Shown here: in pieces, positions 8,302 through 16,683 of the stretch | Position numbering within the stretch: position 1 is the stretch's first letter | How the letters are laid out: every line of letters starts with the position of its first letter | Origin: Sulfuricella sp. | GTDB lineage: Bacteria > Pseudomonadota > Gammaproteobacteria > Burkholderiales > Sulfuricellaceae | DNA: 64,000 nucleotides | Reading direction: 5' to 3' | NCBI GenBank assembly: GCA_023266195.1 | Contig: JAHFRP010000011.1 | Location: 59,754-123,753, forward strand | The notes under the pieces: generated by a model | What the model saw: the letters and a program-made list of their open reading frames with translations, nothing else | Database searches by the model: none | Told to the model about the DNA's origin: nothing | Position numbers and translations under genes: made by a program

Positions 8302-9632
8302 ACGTCCGCAAGTTCTACGCCGGCACCACCCGCGATGCTTTGCGCCAAGTCAGGGACGCGCTGGGCGCGGATGCCATCATCCTGTCCAACCGCCAAGTGG
8401 CGGGCGGCATCGAGATCATGGCCGTGGCGGACATGGACATGTCTTCGCTGGCTGGCGGGCCTTCTGCCCCCTTCATGGCCAAGCCGCGTCCGCCGGCAGC
8501 CGCCGAGCCGGTGCGCCGGCCGGTTCGGGAGCCGTTGCCGCCGGTCGCCACCGCTCCAGTGCCTGCGCCGGTTTCCCGTGCGCAAATCGCCGGGTTGCAG
8601 GAAGAAAAAACCAAGCCGGTCGCCGCGCCGGAAAAAGAATCGCTGCCGGACGAAGCCGCCCAGGCGATCATCCGCGAAATCAAGTTCCTGCGCGGCATGC
8701 TGGAAGGGCAGCTGGCCGGCTTCGCCTGGGGCGAGTTGCAGCGGCAGGAACCGTCCCGCGTCGAATCCATGCGCCACATGCTGAGCGCCGGTTTCAGCCC
8801 GTCGCTGTCGCGCCAGCTGCTGGAAAAAATCCCGGCCGGCTACGATATGGAAAAAAGCCTGCGCTGGCTGAAGGCCGCGCTGACGCATAACTTGCGCGCG
8901 GCCAAGGCCGGCGACGACATCGTCGAGCGCGGCGGGGTCTACGCCCTTACCGGGCCGACCGGCGTCGGCAAGACTACCACCGTGGCCAAGCTGGCGGCGC
9001 GCTGCACCTTGAAATACGGCCCGGCCAGCCTGGCCTTGATCACTACCGATACCTACCGGATCGGTGCGCACGAACAGCTGCGCATTTACGGCAAGATCCT
9101 CGGCGTGCCGGTCTACGTTATCAAGGACGAAGCCGACATGCAGCTGACCTTGTCCGATCTGCAAAACAAGCATTTGATCCTGATCGACACGGTGGGTATG
9201 AGCCAGCGCGACCGCCGTCTCTCCGAGCAGGTGGCGTTGCTGTCCGGCGGCGGGCGCGGCATCAAGCGGTTGCTTTTGCTTTCCGCCAACGGCCAGGGCC
9301 GGACCCTGGAAGACGTCGTCCGCTCGTACAGGGCGGAAGGCATGGACGGCTGTATCCTGACCAAGATCGACGAGGCGATCAGCATCGGTTCCGCGCTGGA
9401 CGTGATCATCAGGAATAAGCTGCAACTCCATTACGTCACCAATGGACAGCGTGTACCGGAGGATTTGCATCTCGCCAACCAGATATACCTGGTGGACCGC
9501 GCCTTGAAAACCCCGCTGGAAACGTCCCCCTTTACCCCGCTGGAAACCGAATATCCGCTGTTGATGGCGGCTGCGGCGGATTCCGCCGGCTATCCCGAAA
9601 ACGTGCGCGATGCGGGAGCGTTCCGTGGCTGA
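8298..9632 (+). CDS. flhF: Flagellar GTPase FlhF
   Basis: SRP-type GTPase that directs placement and number of polar flagella. It is 444 aa: a conserved N-terminal B domain (MNVRKFYAGTTRDAL, LGADAIILSNR), a proline/alanine-rich linker, then the NG domain with P-loop GPTGVGKTTTVAKLAA near residues 218-232, TTDTYRIGA, DTVGMSQRD and TKIDEA. The ATG overlaps flhA (ATGA) and the 3' end overlaps flhG by 23 bp, indicating one transcript. Its presence implies polar flagellation. Confidence 0.97.
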   Translation: MNVRKFYAGTTRDALRQVRDALGADAIILSNRQVAGGIEIMAVADMDMSSLAGGPSAPFMAKPRPPAAAEPVRRPVREPLPPVATAPVPAPVSRAQIAGLQEEKTKPVAAPEKESLPDEAAQAIIREIKFLRGMLEGQLAGFAWGELQRQEPSRVESMRHMLSAGFSPSLSRQLLEKIPAGYDMEKSLRWLKAALTHNLRAAKAGDDIVERGGVYALTGPTGVGKTTTVAKLAARCTLKYGPASLALITTDTYRIGAHEQLRIYGKILGVPVYVIKDEADMQLTLSDLQNKHLILIDTVGMSQRDRRLSEQVALLSGGGRGIKRLLLLSANGQGRTLEDVVRSYRAEGMDGCILTKIDEAISIGSALDVIIRNKLQLHYVTNGQRVPEDLHLANQIYLVDRALKTPLETSPFTPLETEYPLLMAAAADSAGYPENVRDAGAFRG

Positions 9633-10509
9633 TGTGCTGCAGGACCAGGCCGAAGGGCTGCGCCGGCTGCTGGAGCGGGATTCGGTGCGAGTCGTTACGC
9701 TGGCAAGCGGCCGTACCGGAGCCGGTAAAACCAGCGTCGTCGTCAACCTGGCGGCGGCGCTGGCCAAGCGCGGGCGGCGGGTGCTGGTGCTGGACGAACA
9801 GCAGGGCAAATCCGGCATGGAGGCGCAGCTGGGGCTTGCTTCGCGCTACGACCTGATGCACGTGATCCGGCGCGAGAAGTCGCTGGAAGAGGTGATGCTG
9901 CATAGCCCGGAAGGGGTGGCGATCGTTTCCGCCGGCAAGGGCTTGGAGGTGCTGGCCGGCCTGGGGCAAGACGATCAGGACTGGCTGGTGCAGTCCTTCC
10001 GCCAGATGTCCGAAGCGGTGGACGTGGTGCTGGTTGATGCGGTCGCCGGCATCGCGAGCCACGTCCTGCCGCTCTCGCTGGCCTCGCAGGAGATTGTGAT
10101 CGTGGTTTCCCCGCATCCCTCTTCGATTACCGATGCCTACGCCCTGATCAAGGTGCTCAACCAGAATTTCGCCATCCGCCGTTTTCACATCCTGGCCAGC
10201 AAGGTGCAGACCGAGGCGGAAGCGCAGGGACTGTTCGGCACGATGGCCGAGGTGGCCGAGCGCTTCCTCGATGTGTCCCTCGATTTCATGGGGCATATCC
10301 CGTTCGATGAAAAGCTGAAACAGTCTGCCAAGATTTGCCGTTCGGTGGTGGACGCCTTTCCCGCGGCCGCATCGGCCAAGGCGGCCAGGAACCTGGCCGA
10401 GGCCATGGAGCTGTGGCCTTACCCCGCAGGCGAGAATGGCCGCCTGGAATCGTTCATGCAACGGCTGATCCAGAGCAGCCGTATGGCGGCGCAAGGATTT
10501 CGCCTATAA
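9610..10509 (+). CDS. flhG: Flagellar number regulator FlhG (FleN), MinD-like ATPase
   Basis: ParA/MinD-family ATPase that antagonises FlhF and limits flagellar number. It is 299 aa. A deviant Walker A (SGRTGAGKTSVVVNLAAALA) is near the N terminus, with VLVLDEQQGKSG and VVLVDAVAG as later motifs. The leading helix MRERSVADVLQDQAEGLRRLL resembles the DQAxxLR motif used by FlhG to stimulate FlhF. The start lies within flhF; GTG at 9625 is an alternative. fliA begins 9 bp after it. Confidence 0.94.
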   Translation: MRERSVADVLQDQAEGLRRLLERDSVRVVTLASGRTGAGKTSVVVNLAAALAKRGRRVLVLDEQQGKSGMEAQLGLASRYDLMHVIRREKSLEEVMLHSPEGVAIVSAGKGLEVLAGLGQDDQDWLVQSFRQMSEAVDVVLVDAVAGIASHVLPLSLASQEIVIVVSPHPSSITDAYALIKVLNQNFAIRRFHILASKVQTEAEAQGLFGTMAEVAERFLDVSLDFMGHIPFDEKLKQSAKICRSVVDAFPAAASAKAARNLAEAMELWPYPAGENGRLESFMQRLIQSSRMAAQGFRL

Positions 10510-10518
10510 AATCGCGCC

Positions 10519-11235
10519 ATGTACACTAAAACCGGTTTAGAGAAAGACCACTACGCCGTGGAACATGCCCCGCTGGTCAAGCGCATCGCTTATCATCTCA
10601 TGGCGAAGCTGCCGGCGAGCGTGCAGGTCGACGACCTGATCCAGGTGGGGATGATGGGCCTGCTCGAAGCCATCAATAATTTCGACGACACGCAGGGGGC
10701 GCAGTTCGAGACCTATGCGGCGCAGCGCATCCGCGGCGCGATGCTGGACGAATTGCGGCAAAACGACTGGCTGCCGCGTTCGGCGCGGAAGAGCCTGCGC
10801 CAGGTGGAAACCGCGATGAATGTCCTGGAGCAGCGTCTGGGCCGGGAGCCGACCGAGCGCGAACTGGCGGACGAGATGCGCGTGAGCCTGGAAGAATACC
10901 AGCAGCTTTTGCTGGATGCGCGCGGCTGCCAGCTTCTGCATTATGAAGACATGCAGGGCGGGGGCGACGGCGACGACGATTTCTTCGAGCGCCACTGTGC
11001 GGATAATTCGTCCGAACCTTCCGCCATCCTGACCGACGGAAAATTTCGCGGCAAGCTGATCGAAGCGATTGGCGCCCTGCCGGAGCGGGAGAAGCTGATG
11101 ATGGCGATGTATTACGAGGAAGAGCTGAACTTGCGCGAAATCGGCCAGGTGCTGGGCGTCAGCGAGTCCCGCGTGTGCCAGTTGCACAGCCAGGCCGTGG
11201 CCCGTCTGCGCAGTCACTTGAAGGGATGGCTATGA
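10519..11235 (+). CDS. fliA: Flagellar sigma factor FliA (sigma-28)
   Basis: Alternative sigma factor for late flagellar and motility genes, held inactive by FlgM. It is 238 aa. Region 2 shows DDLIQVGMMGLLEAINNFD, region 3 RLGREPTERELADEM, and region 4 ends in the helix-turn-helix NLREIGQVLGVSESRVCQLHSQAV. A matching sigma-28 promoter is seen before flgM at 14109-14135. The stop codon lies in ATGA at 11232; the original downstream junction is obscured by MITE copies. Confidence 0.97.
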   Translation: MYTKTGLEKDHYAVEHAPLVKRIAYHLMAKLPASVQVDDLIQVGMMGLLEAINNFDDTQGAQFETYAAQRIRGAMLDELRQNDWLPRSARKSLRQVETAMNVLEQRLGREPTERELADEMRVSLEEYQQLLLDARGCQLLHYEDMQGGGDGDDDFFERHCADNSSEPSAILTDGKFRGKLIEAIGALPEREKLMMAMYYEEELNLREIGQVLGVSESRVCQLHSQAVARLRSHLKGWL

Positions 11236-11245
11236 ACGATGGCAT

Positions 11246-11284
11246 GATTTGCAGCCGATTTCCTTTAAGTCCGACAGGCTTCTA
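11246..11284. mobile_element. Truncated MITE end fragment
   Basis: The sequence from GATTTGCAGCC to CCGACAGGCTTCTA matches the right 39 bp of the 166-bp MITE with one substitution. It abuts the complete copy that follows, sharing the TA. It is the remnant of an earlier insertion or of a tandem event. Confidence 0.8.
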
Positions 11285-11448
11285 GGAGCCTGTCGGACTT
11301 GAAGAATCGAAGCGAAAATTCGGCTGGGCGAGGGCAGATTTTGCCGGTTTTGCAGGTCAATAGTTATTCTATTGACCAAAAAAGCGGCGAAATGTGGACC
11401 GGTCAGGCGGATTTGCAGCCGATTTCCTTTAAGTCCGACAGGCTCCTA
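11283..11448. mobile_element. 166-bp MITE, copy 2
   Basis: Full-length copy with the same 18-bp terminal inverted repeats as 5998-6163. It lies between fliA and motC, about 5.3 kb from copy 1 and in the same orientation. It adds about 200 bp (with the fragment before it) to a junction that would otherwise be short. It may separate the stator genes from the flhA-fliA transcript. Confidence 0.85.
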
Positions 11449-11480
11449 GGTAGCAGGAATACACCATTCGGAATGGATCT

Positions 11481-12221
11481 ATGGATAAAGTCAGCATAGC
11501 CGGTATCGTGCTGGCGCTAGGCGCCATCATCGGCGGCCAGCTGCTGGAAGGGGGAAACATAGGCTCCCTGATGCAACTGACTGCATTCGTTATCGTCATG
11601 GGCGGCACGTTCGGCGCCACCATGCTGCAAAGCTCGGCCAAGATATTTTTCCACGGCATGAGGCTGGTCAGATGGGTTGTCTTTCCCCCACCGGTGAAAC
11701 CGCATGACCTGATCAATCAGGTGCTCCACTGGAGCGGCATGGCCCGCAAGGGCGGATTGCTCGCGCTGGAGCCGCAGCTCGATGAACTGCAAGATCCGTT
11801 TACCCGCAAGGGGCTGCAAATGCTGGTGGATGGCGCCGAGCCGGAAAAAATCCGTGAGGCGCTGGAGGTTGATATCGCCACCTACGAGAAGCATCATTTC
11901 GACGCGGCCAAGGTGTGGCAGGCAGCGGGCGGGTATGCGCCTACCATCGGTATCCTGGGCGCGGTGCTCGGCCTGATTCACGTCATGGAGAACCTGAGCG
12001 ACCCGGCCAAGCTGGGCGGAGGCATCGCTGTGGCGTTCGTCGCCACGGTTTACGGCGTGGGCTCCGCCAACCTCTTTTTTCTGCCGATTTCCAACAAGCT
12101 CAAATCCATTGTCGAGCAAGAGGCGATGATGCGCGAAATGCTGATCGAGGGACTGGTGTCCATTGCCAACGGCGAGAACCCGCGCGCGATCGAATCCAAG
12201 CTGCAAGGCTATATCATTTAG
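11481..12221 (+). CDS. motC: Flagellar stator protein MotA/MotC family
   Basis: Proton-conducting stator subunit A, a four-helix inner-membrane protein that couples ion flow to rotation. It is 246 aa, the short form of the MotC/PomA branch. Hydrophobic segments lie at both ends, around a cytoplasmic loop with the charged region NPRAIESKLQGYI at the C terminus. The ion-channel helices include PTIGILGAVLGLIHVM. It is followed 6 bp later by its MotB partner. The symbol motC rather than motA is a judgement from length and the fliA-proximal position. Confidence 0.92.
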   Translation: MDKVSIAGIVLALGAIIGGQLLEGGNIGSLMQLTAFVIVMGGTFGATMLQSSAKIFFHGMRLVRWVVFPPPVKPHDLINQVLHWSGMARKGGLLALEPQLDELQDPFTRKGLQMLVDGAEPEKIREALEVDIATYEKHHFDAAKVWQAAGGYAPTIGILGAVLGLIHVMENLSDPAKLGGGIAVAFVATVYGVGSANLFFLPISNKLKSIVEQEAMMREMLIEGLVSIANGENPRAIESKLQGYII

Positions 12222-12227
12222 TGCAAG

Positions 12228-13073
12228 ATGGCGCGCAGGCAAAAACACGAGGAACATGAAAATCTGGAACGTTGGCTGGTTTCCTATGCCGACTTCATCA
12301 CCCTTCTGTTCGCTTTTTTTGTCGTGATGTATTCGGTTTCCCAGGTGAACGAGGGCAAATACAGGGTGCTGAGCGATTCCCTGGTCAACGCCTTCAAGAC
12401 CACTGCCAATACGGCAGCGCCGCCGCCGAAATTGGTGATATCGGGCGGCAAGGGGCAGGCGAGCAACAACCTTGAGGCCGTGGCCTTGAAGCAGACGATT
12501 TTCGTGCGCAAGAATGATCCGGCTATAGAGGCGCAGCAAAAGGCGCAGACGGAAAAAATGAAGGGCATCGCCAAGGATATTCTCAAGGTGATGGAGGCCC
12601 TGGTGAAGGAAGGCCAGGTTAAGGTCAGCCAGAGCGTCCATGGCATCGCCATCGAGATCAATGCCAGCCTGCTGTTCGCCTCCGGGCAGGCGAGCCTGGA
12701 GGCTGGGTCGATCAAGGCATTGAAGGCGGTCGCGAAAGTGCTGGCCGCGGTGCCGAACGATATTCAGGTGGAAGGCTTCACCGACACCACTCCAATCAAT
12801 ACTGTGGCTTTTCCATCCAACTGGGAGCTGTCCTCTGCCCGCGCCAGCAGCGTGGTGCGCTTGTTCGCCGAGAACGGCGTGCCGCCCGAGCGTCTGGTTG
12901 CGGTGGGCTATGGGGAATTCCACCCGGTTGGCAGCAACAGCACGCCGGATGGGCGGGCGCACAACCGGCGCGTGACCGTCATGATCCTGTCTGATCAGCA
13001 GGATAAAATAATCGATATCCCGGTGGCGAGCCAAGCATCCCAGAATGTTCCGCCGGCGTTGCGAAAACCTTGA
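12228..13073 (+). CDS. motD: Flagellar stator protein MotB/MotD family
   Basis: Stator subunit B: one N-terminal transmembrane helix with the proton-carrying aspartate (D22 in VSYADFITLLFAFFVVMYS), and a C-terminal OmpA/MotB peptidoglycan-binding domain (LFASGQASL, IQVEGFTDTTPI, NWELSSARASSVVRLF, NRRVTVMIL). It is 281 aa. It is paired with the MotC-type subunit just upstream. The long periplasmic linker (roughly residues 50-140) contains the plug region. Confidence 0.93.
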   Translation: MARRQKHEEHENLERWLVSYADFITLLFAFFVVMYSVSQVNEGKYRVLSDSLVNAFKTTANTAAPPPKLVISGGKGQASNNLEAVALKQTIFVRKNDPAIEAQQKAQTEKMKGIAKDILKVMEALVKEGQVKVSQSVHGIAIEINASLLFASGQASLEAGSIKALKAVAKVLAAVPNDIQVEGFTDTTPINTVAFPSNWELSSARASSVVRLFAENGVPPERLVAVGYGEFHPVGSNSTPDGRAHNRRVTVMILSDQQDKIIDIPVASQASQNVPPALRKP

Positions 13074-13146
13074 ATCAATGGGGAATCAACCGGCCGAAGC
13101 CGAAATCGCGGTTGGAAGCAGGGAAACACTGATCAGGGCTGCTTTT

Positions 13147-13216
13147 GTCGTTCCCGCGAAGGCGGGAACCCAGTCAAATCAACCGCCTGGATCCCCACTT
13201 TTGCGGGGATGACGAC
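13147..13216. repeat. Extragenic palindrome of the GTCGTTCCCGCG / GGGGATGACGAC type
   Basis: GTCGTTCCCGCGAAGGCGGGAACCCAG is followed by a mirrored CTGGATCCCCACTTTTGCGGGGATGACGAC; each half is itself a hairpin (CCCGCGAAGGCGGG and CCCCACTTTTGCGGGG). A half copy occurs at 61472-61498. It lies between the convergent motD and flgN genes, where it could act as a bidirectional transcript end. Confidence 0.8.
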
Positions 13217-13245
13217 TTATCCAGCGTTTCCTCTGAAATCGCCGA

Positions 13246-13740
13246 TCAGACTTTACCGAGTGGACGCCCCAATCCAAGGGAACGGGTATGGCCATCGGGG
13301 CCGTATAAGCCGCTGCCCTGGTTGGCTGCTGCTTTAAGGACAGCCAGTGCTTGCTGGTTGTGCACGAGCCGGGTTTCGATCATGACGCCGTTGGTTTGGT
13401 TGAGATGCTGGGCGAGTTTCGCCTGTTCCAGCAGCTGGCTCCACGCCGCACCAATCTGCCGTGCCTGATCGGCGTTGCGGTGCAGCCATTTTTCCATACC
13501 GTCGTGCGCCGGGTCCACGCCCTGCGCGACGAGGAAGCGGCTGCGCCGTTCGGCGAACTGCGACAGTAAAACGACTTTCTCGGATTTGAGCCGCGCAAGG
13601 TCGATCAGCCGATCGACTTCCCCCTGAACCAGCGCGTCCTGCTCGGTTTGCAGCATCAGGACAAAGTTACGAAACGCGCCTAGCTCGGCATCGAGACTTT
13701 GGGCAAGGTCGGCTGCGGACTGAATGGGGGCAATGGTCAA
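13246..13740 (-). CDS. flgN: Flagellar hook-associated protein chaperone FlgN
   Basis: Export chaperone for FlgK and FlgL. It is 164 aa and almost entirely helical, with the family pattern LDAELGAFRNFVLMLQTEQDALVQGEVDRLIDLARLKSE near the N terminus and NGVMIETRLVHNQQALAVL near the C terminus. It lies 2 bp after flgM and is surely cotranscribed with it from the sigma-28 promoter. Recognition rests on pattern and position. Confidence 0.88.
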   Translation of the reverse strand: MTIAPIQSAADLAQSLDAELGAFRNFVLMLQTEQDALVQGEVDRLIDLARLKSEKVVLLSQFAERRSRFLVAQGVDPAHDGMEKWLHRNADQARQIGAAWSQLLEQAKLAQHLNQTNGVMIETRLVHNQQALAVLKAAANQGSGLYGPDGHTRSLGLGRPLGKV

Positions 13741-13742
13741 CG

Positions 13743-14057
13743 TCAGCCTTTTTGCTTCTGGATCAAGTCGTTAACAGATGTAAGCAATTTGTCCGCGATG
13801 GCTTCCGGATTGATCTTGAAGCGTCCTTCGCTGATGGCTTGCTTGATGGCTTCGACGTGCGCGGAATTGGCCACCGGCACGCTGTCCATGCTGCTTTCCA
13901 TCGCCTGCAACTGGGACGAAAGCGTGGTGAGCTGAACGTTGTCCTGCGTGGAGGCATTCTTCGGAGCCGAAGCTGCCGCACCGGCCTTGGACGAGCGCGG
14001 AGCGGCTTCCTTAATGCCGGTGCCGGCCGGCGATTTGACTGAAATATCGATCTTCAA
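13743..14057 (-). CDS. flgM: Anti-sigma-28 factor FlgM
   Basis: Binds FliA and blocks late flagellar transcription until it is exported through the completed hook. It is 104 aa. The N-terminal half is low-complexity and disordered, as usual; the FliA-binding C-terminal helices are seen in SAHVEAIKQAISEGRFKINPEAIADKLL. The ribosome binding site AAGGAA precedes the ATG. It is transcribed divergently from the motility block, heading flgM-flgN. Confidence 0.95.
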   Translation of the reverse strand: MKIDISVKSPAGTGIKEAAPRSSKAGAAASAPKNASTQDNVQLTTLSSQLQAMESSMDSVPVANSAHVEAIKQAISEGRFKINPEAIADKLLTSVNDLIQKQKG

Positions 14058-14108
14058 GGTAATTCCTTCGCGTTATGGCGCGTTTGCAGTTATCCGATGT
14101 TAGTACGG

Positions 14109-14135
14109 ATTACGGCAAAATCTAGTGGAACTTTA
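14109..14135 (-). promoter_or_regulatory. Sigma-28 (FliA) promoter of flgMN
   Basis: On the minus strand, TAAAGTTC (14128-14135) and GCCGTAAT (14109-14116) are separated by exactly 11 nt. This matches the FliA consensus TAAAGTTT-N11-GCCGATAA closely. It lies 52 bp ahead of the flgM start, so flgM is likely under autogenous FliA/FlgM feedback. Confidence 0.85.
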
Positions 14136-14229
14136 GTGGAGTATGCGTGTTTTATCAAGTGCATCGCCGCCACGACATTCCGTGGGTCTGCTTTCAGCGT
14201 GACACGTGGGGTGAACCGTTTCGAGGTCA

Positions 14230-14700
14230 TTACTTCGCTTGTGGCGGGATCCAGCGCTGGGCCGCCGTTTCGTCGCTTTCGCGCGCGTCCACCCAGTGCG
14301 CGCCCTGGGGCGTTTGTTCTTTTTTCCAGAACGGTGCCTGGGTCTTCAAGTAATCCATGATGAATTCGCAGGCGGCGAATGCCTCGTGGCGGTGAGCGCT
14401 GCCGACCGCGACCAGCACGATCTGGTCGGTGGGCTGGAGTGCGCCGACGCGGTGGATCACCAGGGTCTCGACGATGTCCCAGCGGCTTTTCGCGGCGGCC
14501 TCGATTTCGGTCAATGCCTTTTCCGTCATGCCGGGATAATGTTCCAGGGTCATTTCCGAGACCGAAGCGTTTTCGTTCAGGTCGCGCACCAGACCGACAA
14601 AGGCGACGACCGCGCCGATGGCCGGGTTGCCCTGGCGCAGCCTGGCGATTTCCGCGCCGAGGTCGAAATCTTCGGTTTGTACGCGCGCTGCCATGTTCAA
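14230..14700 (-). CDS. moaE: Molybdopterin synthase catalytic subunit MoaE
   Basis: Large subunit of molybdopterin synthase, which converts cyclic pyranopterin monophosphate to molybdopterin with sulfur from MoaD thiocarboxylate. It is 156 aa. Recognisable motifs are GAVVAFVGLVRD, LEHYPGMTEKAL, HRVGALQPTDQIVLVAV and SAHRHEAFAACEFIMDYLKTQAPFWKKE. The latter holds the active-site basic residues. It overlaps moaD by 4 bp. Confidence 0.97.
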   Translation of the reverse strand: MNMAARVQTEDFDLGAEIARLRQGNPAIGAVVAFVGLVRDLNENASVSEMTLEHYPGMTEKALTEIEAAAKSRWDIVETLVIHRVGALQPTDQIVLVAVGSAHRHEAFAACEFIMDYLKTQAPFWKKEQTPQGAHWVDARESDETAAQRWIPPQAK

Positions 14701-14951
14701 CCTCCGGTGACCGGCGGGAAAAAGGCGATTTCATCGCCATCGCGCACCGTCGTATCCGGGCTGGCCATGTCCTGGTTGACGGCGACGCGCACCGGGCGGG
14801 CCGCGGCGAGTTCTTCCTGCCAGACGCCGCCGCGTTGCCGCAGCCATTCGGTCAGCGAGCGGACGTCGCCGACCTGGTCGGGCAGCACGGCCTGCTCCGA
14901 GGAGGTGCCGAAAGTTTCACGCAGCCGGGCGAAGTAGAGCAGGGTAACCAT
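14697..14951 (-). CDS. moaD: Molybdopterin synthase sulfur carrier MoaD
   Basis: Ubiquitin-fold sulfur carrier of 84 aa whose C-terminal Gly-Gly is adenylated and thiocarboxylated. The sequence runs MVTLLYFARLRE to the terminal PPVTGG. The start chosen is the ATG at 14949-14951, which overlaps the moeA stop by one base (TGATG) and gives the usual length; an upstream in-frame extension has no MoaD similarity. It overlaps moaE by 4 bp. Confidence 0.95.
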   Translation of the reverse strand: MVTLLYFARLRETFGTSSEQAVLPDQVGDVRSLTEWLRQRGGVWQEELAAARPVRVAVNQDMASPDTTVRDGDEIAFFPPVTGG

Positions 14952-16171
14952 CAGTTGAACAATCCGGAAAAGGGGAGGAATTTGACGGTTTCGCCGCGCT
15001 GGATGGTGGTGTTTTCCGGCACTTCGATCAAGCCGTCGGCCCAGGTTACGGACGTCAATACGCCGGAGCCCTGGTTCGGATATAGCCTTGCGCCGGTTGA
15101 GCCGTCGTCGCCCATATGCAGTCGGGCGCGCAGAAATTCGCGGCGCTTGTCGGGCTTCGGCCAGTCGAAATCCGCTTTCAACGCGAAAGTTTGTGGGCCG
15201 ATGGCCGTCGCGCCCTGGCTTTTCAGGATGAAGGGGCGGACGAACAGGCAGAACGTGACGAAGGCCGACACCGGATTCCCCGGCAGGCCGATGAAAGGCG
15301 TTGCGCCGACATGGCCGAAGGCCAGCGGTTTGCCCGGCTTGATGGCGATTTTCCACAAATCGAGCGCGCCAGCCGCTTCCACCGCGGCTTTGACGTGGTC
15401 TTCCTCGCCGACCGACACGCCGCCGCTGGTGATGACCAGATCGGCGCAGCCGGCCGCTTGTTCCAGCACTTTTCGGGTGGCGGCGAAGTCGTCCGGCACG
15501 ATCCCGAGATCGATGGTTTCGCAGCCCAGCGCCTGTAGCAGGCCGGCCAGCACGAAGCGGTTGGAGTTGTAGATCTGTCCGGGCTGGAGCGGTTGCCCTG
15601 GCATGACGATTTCATCGCCGGTGAAAAAGGCGGCGACCTTCAGCCGGCGAAAGACGGGCAGGCTGGCGATGCCGACCGACGCGGCCAGGCCCAGTTCCTG
15701 CGGGCGCAGCCTGATGCCGGCGGGCAGGATTTCCGCACCGGCGGCGATGTCCTCGCCGGCGCGGCGGATATTCTCGCCCGGCCGCGGTGCCTGGCCGATG
15801 GTGACGGTATCGCCTTCCGCGCGACAGTTTTCCTGCATGACCACGGCGTCGCAGCCAGGCGGTATGGGCGCGCCGGTGAAAATCCTCGCTGCGGTGCCGG
15901 CCTCCAGCGGCTGTCCGACCGTGCCGGCGGGGATGCGCTGGGCGACGCGCAGCGTGGCCGATCCGGCGATGTCGGCAATTCGGACGGCGTAGCCGTCCAT
16001 GGCGCTGTTGTCCAGCGGCGGGACGTTTACCCCGGAAGCCTGGCTTTTTGCCAGCACGCGATTCAAGGCTTCGGCGGTGGCGACCGATTCGGTTTCGGCC
16101 AGCGGTTTGGCACCGGCCAAGAGGAGTTGTAACGCTTGGTCGGCGTTGAGCATGTTCGATTTTTTATCCAT
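14951..16171 (-). CDS. moeA: Molybdopterin molybdenumtransferase MoeA
   Basis: Inserts molybdate into adenylylated molybdopterin. It is 406 aa from the ATG at 16171, within the usual range; a longer frame reaches 16282 but its extra residues overlap mobB and look spurious. Motifs: LDNSAMDGYAVR, FTGAPIPPGCDAVVMQE, the MoCF-type core LVITSGGVSVGEEDHVK and GLPGNPVSAFVTF. The gene order mobB-moeA-moaD-moaE with overlaps indicates a single molybdenum cofactor operon. Confidence 0.96.
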   Translation of the reverse strand: MDKKSNMLNADQALQLLLAGAKPLAETESVATAEALNRVLAKSQASGVNVPPLDNSAMDGYAVRIADIAGSATLRVAQRIPAGTVGQPLEAGTAARIFTGAPIPPGCDAVVMQENCRAEGDTVTIGQAPRPGENIRRAGEDIAAGAEILPAGIRLRPQELGLAASVGIASLPVFRRLKVAAFFTGDEIVMPGQPLQPGQIYNSNRFVLAGLLQALGCETIDLGIVPDDFAATRKVLEQAAGCADLVITSGGVSVGEEDHVKAAVEAAGALDLWKIAIKPGKPLAFGHVGATPFIGLPGNPVSAFVTFCLFVRPFILKSQGATAIGPQTFALKADFDWPKPDKRREFLRARLHMGDDGSTGARLYPNQGSGVLTSVTWADGLIEVPENTTIQRGETVKFLPFSGLFN

Positions 16172-16664
16172 GAGACTTAAGACCTGTTTGTTGCAAAATA
16201 AATTCGGCGATTTCTTCCGCCTGGTCGAGATCGAATCGCGGCAGACCGGTTTCCACTGCAACGTCGCTGGCAATGGCGACAATATTCGGGTCCGCCGGCA
16301 GGAGCGGTTTCCCGGTCGCGGCGCGGTGGATTTCCAGTTTCGGGATCGCTTCGTTCTTGAAGCTTTCCACCAGCACCAGATCGCAGGGGGACAGCCGCGC
16401 CAGCTGCTGTTCCAGCGCCGGCTCCGCCTCGCCGCGCAGTTCGTGGATCAGCGCCCAGCGGAACTCGGAGGTGACCAGCACCTCGCCGCAGCCGGCGACG
16501 CGGTGGCGATGCGAATCCTTGCCGGGCTTGTCGATGTCGAAATCATGGTGGGTATGCTTGATCAGCGATACCTTCAGCCCTTTTTTCACGAACAGCGGAA
16601 TCAGCTTTTCGATCAAGGTGGTCTTGCCGCTGCCGGAGTAACCGGCGAAGCCGAAAATTTTCAT
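16164..16664 (-). CDS. mobB: Molybdopterin-guanine dinucleotide biosynthesis adaptor MobB
   Basis: GTP-binding accessory protein for making the MGD form of molybdenum cofactor. It is 166 aa with the P-loop GYSGSGKTTL near residues 8-17, LIKHTHHDFDIDKPGKDSHRH, and LVLVESFKNEAIPKLEI. It is the first gene of the moeA-moaD-moaE operon and overlaps moeA by 8 bp. This implies that the host uses bis-MGD enzymes such as nitrate reductase or formate dehydrogenase. Confidence 0.94.
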   Translation of the reverse strand: MKIFGFAGYSGSGKTTLIEKLIPLFVKKGLKVSLIKHTHHDFDIDKPGKDSHRHRVAGCGEVLVTSEFRWALIHELRGEAEPALEQQLARLSPCDLVLVESFKNEAIPKLEIHRAATGKPLLPADPNIVAIASDVAVETGLPRFDLDQAEEIAEFILQQTGLKSHG

Positions 16665-16683
16665 CTTTAAAGCCTCAGTTCAG

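Noticed and set aside
14951..16282. Longer MoeA starting at 16282
   Set aside because: The extra 37 residues overlap mobB out of frame and have no MoeA character; ATG 16171 gives the normal length.
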